NCBI GenBank assembly: GCA_944386835.1
Contig: CALXCQ010000066.1
Span: 1 to 56,685, forward strand
Direction of reading: 5' to 3'
Length of the DNA stretch: 56,685 bases
Source: an uncultured Oscillospiraceae bacterium
GTDB lineage: Bacteria; Bacillota; Clostridia; Oscillospirales; Oscillospiraceae
Shown: positions 51,002 through 56,685 of the stretch, piece by piece
Layout of the letters: each line of letters opens with the position of its first letter
Position numbering within the stretch: the first letter of the stretch is position 1
Position numbers and translations under genes: made by a program
Notes under the pieces: model-generated
Told to the model about the DNA's origin: nothing
The model's input: the letters and a program-made list of their open reading frames with translations, nothing else
Database searches by the model: none

Positions 51002-51711
51002 GTTGCAGATGCCTCCTCTTTCGTTGAATTCACTTCCACAAGCTTGGGAACTACCCCCAGGAGCGGCACACCCAGTCCTTTTGTGATATCTTCCTCACGA
51101 CGAATGGTCGTATCCAAAATTTCAATGAGGATAAATACAAAACAGGAAACTACCAGTCCCAATAAGACGCCCAGCAAAACATTCCGGACAACACTGGGAG
51201 AAGATGGCTGCGTAGGCAAGGTTGCCCAGTCAATCACCTCAACGCTTCCCACTTTTACCACACGGATAATCTCACTGGGAGATACTTCCGCAATTGTATT
51301 GACGATCAATTGTGCCATCTCAGGATCTGGATCTGTAATCGTAATGGAAAAAGCCTCTGTTCCATTGATAGAACTTGCCTGCATTTTGCTCCGCAGCACA
51401 TCTGGTTCATAGGGCAGTTGCAACAAATTGATTACTTCCTGCAGTACGCTGTTGCTCTCCAACACAACAATATAAGTATCAACCAACTGTGCAGATGCAC
51501 TTAGTTCCGATGTCGTTACAGAATTAGTGTTTTCCCTACTTGGGTCGCTGGAGACATACATAGATACCGATGCGGAATATAAAGGTGTAATCAAGAAGCT
51601 GGTTACCAACCATGCGCCTAAACCACACAGCACCGTAATTGCCACTATTGCCAAGCAACGCCTACGGAGAATTAAAAATATATCCTTTAGGTCAAGCTCC
51701 ATTCTTTCCAT
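50998..51711 (-). CDS. Wzz/YveK-type polysaccharide co-polymerase (BY-kinase activator)
   Basis: The 237-residue protein has two membrane helices (about residues 20-38 and 180-200) flanking an extracytoplasmic Wzz domain with YSASVSMYVSS. WATLPTQPSSPS is the typical proline-rich stretch before the second helix. Such proteins set chain length and activate the separate BY-kinase through their cytoplasmic tail. It has AGGGAGG upstream. Confidence 0.92.
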   Translation of the reverse strand: MERMELDLKDIFLILRRRCLAIVAITVLCGLGAWLVTSFLITPLYSASVSMYVSSDPSRENTNSVTTSELSASAQLVDTYIVVLESNSVLQEVINLLQLPYEPDVLRSKMQASSINGTEAFSITITDPDPEMAQLIVNTIAEVSPSEIIRVVKVGSVEVIDWATLPTQPSSPSVVRNVLLGVLLGLVVSCFVFILIEILDTTIRREEDITKGLGVPLLGVVPKLVEVNSTKEEASAT

Positions 51712-51748
51712 GTCCGTGGTTTCCTCCCTACTTTCGGCCTTCTAAGTC

Positions 51749-52597
51749 TTATTGCAGATATTTGGAATATTTGCTGATATACTGTGCTTTTTGCACTTCT
51801 TTTTCATTTTTGTAAGCAGCCATAATATCGTCCGGTATGGTTTCATCTCCACCGGTCGTTTTTAGCAATTCCCGTAACTCGGAAACAATTTCTTCCATTT
51901 GGCTATCACAACTACTCTCCATAGCGGAAATCTGATTCAAATACCCCATGGCGATTGACAGCTGTTTTGCCTTTGTTCTTTCTTCTTTTGGAAGATTCTT
52001 ATACTCCGAAATTGCAGAGGATTCCATCTGTCCCAATTGACTGGTATAAGAGGCTTCTAACACATACACCTTTGCTACCAACTCTGCAATCCGGTCTTTT
52101 GCTTTCTGCATCTCCTGGTCGACTGCGGTCCCTGTCGGATCCTGTGTTGACGGCTGCGTTACTGCATCAGAGTCCTGCATGCTATCTTCGGCTTGACTTT
52201 CCGGATCCGAAGCAGTTTCCGTTCCTTGACTTCCCCCGGTGCCGATAATCGCTGAAATTGCTTCTTCCTCAGACAGTTCCCCATTTTGGATTTTCTCCCG
52301 CACATCCTGGGTCATCTCAATACCGGACACTTCTGGCAACTTATCCAAAATGTCTTTCACAACTTGCTGATTCTCTTCCTGCATCGCCGCCAATTCTTCA
52401 TCCGTGTATTTTTGGGCAGTTTGCAGCGCTTTCAAGTTGTCCCACTGACTATAAAAGAGCCATCCAACTACCCCGAATATGAGAACAAGTATGATAATAA
52501 TCAGATTTCTTTTACGAATTTTCTTCACCCGATTTCTATAAAAACTTGACACCAGACGGTTTCTATTATACCCTACCAATCCTGGAATGTCCACCAT
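51749..52597 (-). CDS. membrane-anchored coiled-coil protein, first gene of the polysaccharide-regulation operon
   Basis: No known family recognised. A basic N-terminus is followed by one membrane segment (NLIIIILVLIFGVVGWLF), then an extracytoplasmic helical region, a Gly/Ser/Thr/Asp/Gln linker, and a second helical region of coiled-coil character (MQKAKDRIAELVAKVYVLEAS onward). It precedes the Wzz-like gene by 37 bases, so it may belong to the surface machinery. The start is uncertain: no good ribosome site exists at the ATG (52597), and a strong promoter overlaps codons 2-11, so a GTG at 52552 or 52528 may be the true start. Confidence 0.72.
   Translation of the reverse strand: MVDIPGLVGYNRNRLVSSFYRNRVKKIRKRNLIIIILVLIFGVVGWLFYSQWDNLKALQTAQKYTDEELAAMQEENQQVVKDILDKLPEVSGIEMTQDVREKIQNGELSEEEAISAIIGTGGSQGTETASDPESQAEDSMQDSDAVTQPSTQDPTGTAVDQEMQKAKDRIAELVAKVYVLEASYTSQLGQMESSAISEYKNLPKEERTKAKQLSIAMGYLNQISAMESSCDSQMEEIVSELRELLKTTGGDETIPDDIMAAYKNEKEVQKAQYISKYSKYLQ
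52565..52593 (-). promoter_or_regulatory. promoter of the surface-polysaccharide regulation operon
   Basis: TGGACA (52588-52593), 17 bases, TATAAT (52565-52570), minus strand. It implies translation begins downstream of 52560. Confidence 0.65.
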
Positions 52598-52649
52598 TTC
52601 CCGTAAAATCAACAAAAGCTTCCGATTTTTTAATCCAATTCGGTCTTCT

Positions 52650-52970
52650 GGCAGTCACTGATTGTCCTACAAAATTTCTATACCGTTGATGGCTGTGCTA
52701 CAACGTCTACCTATACCTGCCTGCCAGCTGCCTTCATGCTTCCATATGCAACGTCCTAAGGCCCTGCAAACTATACACAGCACCGCAGCTGTCTTGTTTC
52801 CTAACATCTCGCTTGTAAATGTAACCCTATGGGCAGATGTTCATATGGAACCATCTCCCGTGCCCTGCCGGCCAAGGTACCGGCTGCACCTGGAAATTGG
52901 TGCGACCGGCATCCAACACCTGCACATCTATCCTAACCTGTAGCCCTTCGGCTTCCATAGGTGCACTGGC
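52650..52970 (-). ncRNA. candidate large structured RNA, class unknown
   Basis: This GC-rich segment in an otherwise A/T-rich gap has no gene with a ribosome site but contains long-range pairings. TGCACCTGGAA (52885-52895) pairs with TTCCA-ta-GGTGCA (52953-52965), enclosing a GGTG/CACC hairpin and an AGCC/GGCT hairpin. TTCCATATG (52740-52748) pairs with CATATGGAA (52842-52850), enclosing AACATCT/AGATGTT with CCC/GGG at its tip, and an ACAGC/GCTGT hairpin. The minus-strand reading matches both flanking genes. I recognise no known family. Confidence 0.5.
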
Positions 52971-52993
52971 CGACAACAGACCCCTAAAATTTA

Positions 52994-53029
52994 GAAATAC
53001 TCTGCGACCAGATGGCCACAGAGTATTTC
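52994..53029 (-). terminator. hairpin after the SLH gene
   Basis: GAAATACTCTG (52994-53004) pairs with CAGAGTATTTC (53019-53029), with an inner CCA/TGG, just past the stop at 53036. It is followed by TAAATTTTAG on the minus strand. Confidence 0.65.
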
Positions 53030-53035
53030 TTCACG

Positions 53036-54310
53036 CTAAATAATCCGCAGTGTAAGGCTACTCACGTAGGAAGACTCTTCATCATCCAAGTGGCCATAAA
53101 CTACAATTGGAATGCAGAACTCCGTCTTGGAACCCTCGGAACGATAGTCCGCCAAAAGTGTACTGTTGCCAGTGGTAGTAAGAAGATCACTTAATCCCGC
53201 CAGCATTTGCAGAATAGGAGATTGTTCCCCTGAAGGGCTGAACTTCAAATTTCCGCTACTATTATCCAAAAAGAGCTCGCCGCTGTCCTGAATTTCAATT
53301 TTTGTAATATAAGATAAAAATTCGTTCAGTGTTGCCTCGTTATCGATTACATTCTGTCCGATTTGATCCAGCTCTGCCATCATGTCTGCCGTTGCATACG
53401 AAAACAGATCTGCCCGGTCGTTCAAAAGATCGTCAATCGTAAGCTCTCCCAGGCCATTGACAATCACATTGAATTGAAATTCGTCCTGTAGAATAGAACT
53501 GAGTGGTACCGTAAGATGGATTCCATCTTGGAAGCTAAGATAGTCGTTTTCACCGATGGCCGAAGCAAGTTTTTCCATATAGTGGTCAGCCAGCTCTTCA
53601 AAACTTGAGAAGCCGCCCTCAGGGATACCGCCGCCGTTAGGACCCGTAGGTGTGCTTCCCTCGCCGCTCAATTCTTGCATGGTCGCAGTTAACCGGTAAA
53701 AGATCGCAGCCATCTCTGCCCGGGTTGCCCCCTTCTGCGGTTCAAACTTTCCATCACTTCCCTGAATTAGCCCCAGGCCTTGGCATACATTGACAGCTTC
53801 AGTAGCATAATCACTGATTTCGGCCTGATCCTGGAATGCCTCCTGTATCTCAAACTTCGGCAGTGTCACTTTGGCATAGACCGTTAGGAAGCGATAAATC
53901 ATGGTACAAAGCTGTTCCCTGCTTACTGCGTCATTGGTCCCGAATACCGTTTCACTATAACCATTTACAATTTCATTGGCCGCAGCCCAATTGACATATT
54001 CTGTGTACCACTGGTCCTCCGCCACATCTTCAAATCCTTTGTCAGAAGCGCCTTTTACTTCATAATTGAGAGATTCTGCAAACCGGCCTAAAACTGTGAC
54101 AAACATACTGCGGGTGACTGTCTCATCTGGTTCAAAAGAGGTTTCACTAACGCCTTGAAACAAGTTGGCCTCCATGCCGGCTGCAATGTACTCTTTTGCC
54201 CAATGGCCTTCCAAATCTGTCATCTGATCGGCAGTTGCCGCAGCGGCTACGGTAGTCAGACTAAAGAGTATGGCTGCCACCAGACAAACAGAAGCAATTC
54301 TTTTTTTCAT
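53036..54310 (-). CDS. S-layer homology (SLH) domain surface protein
   Basis: The 424-residue protein has a signal peptide (about 1-27, ending TTVAAAATA), then three SLH repeats: DLEGHWAKEYIAAGMEANLF, GFEDVAEDQWYTEYVNWAAA and DYATEAVNVCQGLGLIQGSD, to about residue 205. SLH domains bind pyruvylated secondary cell wall polymers. The C-terminal ~210 residues have no recognised domain. It is a paralogue, at least in the N-terminus, of the next gene. GGAGGAAAT precedes the ATG. Confidence 0.92.
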   Translation of the reverse strand: MKKRIASVCLVAAILFSLTTVAAAATADQMTDLEGHWAKEYIAAGMEANLFQGVSETSFEPDETVTRSMFVTVLGRFAESLNYEVKGASDKGFEDVAEDQWYTEYVNWAAANEIVNGYSETVFGTNDAVSREQLCTMIYRFLTVYAKVTLPKFEIQEAFQDQAEISDYATEAVNVCQGLGLIQGSDGKFEPQKGATRAEMAAIFYRLTATMQELSGEGSTPTGPNGGGIPEGGFSSFEELADHYMEKLASAIGENDYLSFQDGIHLTVPLSSILQDEFQFNVIVNGLGELTIDDLLNDRADLFSYATADMMAELDQIGQNVIDNEATLNEFLSYITKIEIQDSGELFLDNSSGNLKFSPSGEQSPILQMLAGLSDLLTTTGNSTLLADYRSEGSKTEFCIPIVVYGHLDDEESSYVSSLTLRII

Positions 54311-54348
54311 ACATTTCCTCCTAATTCCTGGATGGTTCCAGATAATAT

Positions 54349-54382
54349 GTCAAAAGCGAGAACAACTGTTCCCGCTTTTGAC
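54349..54382 (-). terminator. hairpin between the two SLH genes
   Basis: GTCAAAAGCG-a-GAACA pairs with TGTTC-c-CGCTTTTGAC. No T tract, so it may be a leaky terminator or a processing hairpin that separates the two genes' mRNA levels. Confidence 0.5.
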
Positions 54383-54406
54383 GTATATTCTTCTATAAAA
54401 GTTCCA

Positions 54407-56347
54407 TTACTTACCCAAAACTACGTTCCAGGTAATCGTCTGTGTTACAGAACCCGCAGTAACGGTTACTGTGACAGGCAGAGTGGTCAAGCTATCTACC
54501 GTATTGATGTCAACACCAATCTCAGCTGCCATCCAATCCAGCACTGCTACCATCTTATCGGTATCTGTCGCTGCAGCATCCAGAGCGGTCTTCAGAGCAG
54601 TCACATCTGCGCCGGTAACGACCTGACCGTTCACAGTCACAGTCGCCTTATCCAGAAGGCCTGCTACGCTCTGCTGAGCTACTACCTTTTCTACATAAGC
54701 AATGATGGTTCCGAAGTCATACTGCGCACCAGCAAATTTCTCCATTGCCAAAGCCCAGAATTCATTGGACCACAAGGTTACAGGCTGACCGAACAATTCT
54801 TCTAAAGCTTCATCCTGTACCTGCTGCTTTTCCTCATCTGTCAAAGGACCGCCAGCCTCTTCTTCTGCCTGCATCAAAGCCGCATCGATTTCATCCTGCA
54901 CGGTTTCTTTGACACCGCTTAAGGTGAGCTTCAGCTGCTTCCAATAGGAAACTTCGCTTACATCGGTGGTAAACACTTTGTCAGTATAGGTAGTATTTGC
55001 CAAGAGTTTAGCTGCCTTGTCTGCCACACCGGCAACCTTGTCGCTCAATGTGCTGGCATTGACAGTTTTTACTACAATGGTGTAGTCCTCATGATAATAG
55101 GACTGGGTAGCATCGAAGTTAAGAGCCAAAGTCACAGTTGCATCTTGCTTGCCCGCCAAAGAAGCCATGACGGTCTCCATGGTATCCAGGGTCATGTTGA
55201 CAGCATCATTTTCGCTGATCTGGCAATCCTTACGGAGCTGCTTGAGAAGCTCTTTTGCTCTCTCGGTTTTGCTGGCATCCATGTTATAGATAGCCGCATA
55301 GTCGCTGTATTTTCCGCTGATAAGCGCAGTGCCGTCTTTGGAAAGTGTAGCTGCAGTTGCCAGGTCACCATAAGCCTTGGCCTCTGTTACCAGCCCAGCC
55401 ATCTCCTCAGAGAACAGCTGCATCCAATCATCTTGCGTCAGGCCAAACATTACATCTGTGCCAACATCTACCAAACCGGTAAGATAGCTAGCCAATTCTG
55501 CAGAAACTTCAACCTGAATTGTGTAATTGCTGTAGGTTGCCTTTACATCATCTTCGGTAACACCTGCCGGCAGCTGCTGGCCAACTTTTGCAACGGCACC
55601 GTTAATTACATTCCAAACTGCAGTTTCAACTGCTTCTGTGGAGGATGCCACCTGCTTAGCCAACAGATCAGTGTGGGTAGTGCCACCGCCACCGCCGGAG
55701 CTGCCGCCACCTTGTACGGTAATATCCAGACGGCTCAGAAGAGCTGCTACTTGTGCTCTAGTTGCGGTATCCTTGGGCTTCAACATATTGTTGCCCATGC
55801 CGATAATCAGTTCATAGCCAATACATACATTGACAGCTTTCGTTGCCCATTCAGAGACATCCGCAGCATCTGCAAAGGTATTGCCTTTGTCTTTTCTGTC
55901 AACATCCTGACCCATGTACTGCAAGAAACGCATCATAACTACACACATTTCTTCACGGGTAATCAGTCTGTCCACGCCAAAAGTTCCATCGGTATATCCT
56001 TCTACCAACTTATTGGCATCGGCCCATGCTACATACTGGGTATACCAGGTATCCGGCTGCACATCGCTGAATTTCTCGCTGGTATAGCCAGTCGTCTTTT
56101 TGTTGTAGGACTCTGCCAGACGGCCCAGAACCGTTACAAACATCGCTCTCGTCATGCCTGCATCCGGCCGGAACTCTGTTTCAGACATTCCGTTGAACAA
56201 CTTATTGTCCACACCCCACTTGATGTATGTATAGCCCCAATGGCCACTTACATCTCTGAAGTCGTCAACGCTTACAGCAAAGGCGGTGGGAAGGACAGTA
56301 AGCACCATTATTACTGCCAGTAGTAGCGCAACTATCCGTTTTTTCAT
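54407..56347 (-). CDS. large SLH domain surface protein
   Basis: The ~646-residue protein has a signal peptide (LLLAVIMVLTVLPTAFA) and three SLH repeats with FRDVSGHWGYTYIKWG, KFSDVQPDTWYTQYVAWADA and EWATKAVNVCIGYELIIGM (to about residue 200). A glycine-rich linker (GGGSSGGGGG) precedes a long C-terminal region. The C-terminal ~420 residues look like an unassigned, Ala/Thr-rich surface domain. GGAGGAG and the ATG at 56347 set the start. It is probably transcribed with the downstream SLH paralogue. Confidence 0.92.
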   Translation of the reverse strand: MKKRIVALLLAVIMVLTVLPTAFAVSVDDFRDVSGHWGYTYIKWGVDNKLFNGMSETEFRPDAGMTRAMFVTVLGRLAESYNKKTTGYTSEKFSDVQPDTWYTQYVAWADANKLVEGYTDGTFGVDRLITREEMCVVMMRFLQYMGQDVDRKDKGNTFADAADVSEWATKAVNVCIGYELIIGMGNNMLKPKDTATRAQVAALLSRLDITVQGGGSSGGGGGTTHTDLLAKQVASSTEAVETAVWNVINGAVAKVGQQLPAGVTEDDVKATYSNYTIQVEVSAELASYLTGLVDVGTDVMFGLTQDDWMQLFSEEMAGLVTEAKAYGDLATAATLSKDGTALISGKYSDYAAIYNMDASKTERAKELLKQLRKDCQISENDAVNMTLDTMETVMASLAGKQDATVTLALNFDATQSYYHEDYTIVVKTVNASTLSDKVAGVADKAAKLLANTTYTDKVFTTDVSEVSYWKQLKLTLSGVKETVQDEIDAALMQAEEEAGGPLTDEEKQQVQDEALEELFGQPVTLWSNEFWALAMEKFAGAQYDFGTIIAYVEKVVAQQSVAGLLDKATVTVNGQVVTGADVTALKTALDAAATDTDKMVAVLDWMAAEIGVDINTVDSLTTLPVTVTVTAGSVTQTITWNVVLGK

Positions 56348-56485
56348 AAATAACACGCTCCTCCAATTCCTTCGCAGGATACCCTGCCTTTTTAAGATAT
56401 ATACTACTATATTACATTTTCCGTAGTTAGTCAAGCCGTCGGTTGGTAACTTAAGAGCTTTTCCCTAAATGAAATATGGAAATTA

Positions 56486-56685
56486 TTAGAAATTTTCTTT
56501 CATAGCTTTTTCTATAGAGGCAAAACTACCATCCAGTCCAATTGCACCTTTTTGGACAAGTTCCAAGGCACCCGGAGAGCCATTTGCATATAAAAACACT
56601 TTTCTCCAGTCGTGTTTCAAATTTTCAATTGTGCCAGACCAGGTTCCGCCCTTCCGCCAATGTGTTTGCACAACAAAAACACGGT
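56486..56685 (-). CDS. C-terminal fragment of a DprA/Smf-like protein (partial)
   Basis: The frame is open to the window edge, so only the last ~66 residues are seen. VVQTHWRKGGTWSGTIE, VFLYANGSPGALELVQKGAI and a short C-terminal helix resemble the end of the DprA/Smf Rossmann domain, where a KGGTW segment follows the nucleotide or DNA-binding loop. DprA loads RecA on single-stranded DNA. The assignment is moderate because the rest of the gene is missing. Confidence 0.55.
   Translation of the reverse strand, partial: RVFVVQTHWRKGGTWSGTIENLKHDWRKVFLYANGSPGALELVQKGAIGLDGSFASIEKAMKENF

Noticed and set aside
55091..56323. 410-codon plus-strand frame antisense to the large SLH gene
   Set aside because: It lies wholly inside the minus-strand SLH gene, whose signal peptide and SLH repeats are clear. 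The antisense product shows no domain and is Cys/His-rich in the manner of mirror frames.
1..56685. CRISPR arrays, insertion sequences, prophage or integration sites
   Set aside because: No regularly spaced repeats, transposase or integrase motifs, or terminal inverted repeats with duplications were seen. The tRNA at the left edge shows no adjoining integrase.

Overview
The window looks like chromosomal DNA of a spore-forming, low-to-medium GC anaerobe of class Clostridia, probably Oscillospiraceae-like. The evidence is PolC, SigH, Spo0A, SpoIVB, the DUF6514 and C_GCAxxG_C_C families, type III glutamine synthetase, a thioredoxin paired with a mini FTR-like protein, and a GlnRS. The family placement is inference from gene content. 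No insertion sequence, phage, integron or CRISPR array was seen. Most genes are on the minus strand.

Layout. 1-2.3 kb: tRNA-Gln(CUG), then a two-gene redox operon (C_GCAxxG_C_C protein, CoA-disulfide-reductase/rhodanese fusion). 2.4-4.2 kb: bioY-birA behind a BirA-type operator. 4.2-7.3 kb: glyA and an ArsB/NhaD-type permease with a long unexplained leader. 7.4-17.8 kb: the compact operon pyrH-frr-uppS-cdsA-dxr-rseP-ispG-polC, joining ribosome recycling, undecaprenyl-lipid, phospholipid, MEP-isoprenoid and replication genes. 18-21 kb: glnS with a structured leader and a GntR/FadR-type regulator. 21-24.5 kb: panB-ilvE-amino acid permease. 24.9-28.5 kb: a P-type ATPase and mntP, each behind a yybP-ykoY-like manganese riboswitch with an attenuator. 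28.5-31.4 kb: GH25 lysozyme, divergent CapA-like protein and dCMP deaminase. 31.5-38 kb: Sfp-type PPTase, zinc ribbon, sigH, a 57-residue membrane protein with ruvC-ruvA-ruvB, and glnN. 38-41.6 kb: DUF421/DUF4363 pair, nrdR, DUF6514 and spo0A. 41.8-48.8 kb: MalY/PatB aminotransferase, aldo/keto reductase, EamA transporter, cation/proton antiporter, spoIVB, DUF2461. 48.9-49.5 kb: thioredoxin with the FTR-like protein. 49.5-56.5 kb: a surface region with a Wzz/BY-kinase/PHP-phosphatase module and two SLH proteins. 56.5 kb to the end: the tail of a probable DprA/Smf-type gene.

How it works together. Metal control is the clearest circuit: two manganese-sensing leaders control two export systems, so the pump that sequence alone would call a calcium ATPase probably exports manganese, or both. 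Sporulation genes (sigH, spo0A, spoIVB) and several 0A boxes are present. Two perfect 0A boxes upstream of the DUF6514 gene suggest it belongs to the Spo0A regulon. Biotin uptake and ligation look self-regulated through BirA.

The most novel-looking material is non-coding. A roughly 300-base, GC-rich, strongly self-complementary element lies between the SLH genes and the polysaccharide-regulation operon (52.65-52.97 kb). A second candidate small RNA with its own terminator lies downstream of spo0A (40.52-40.76 kb). Structured leaders of unknown class precede glnS and the ArsB/NhaD-type permease. None could be tested against databases here.
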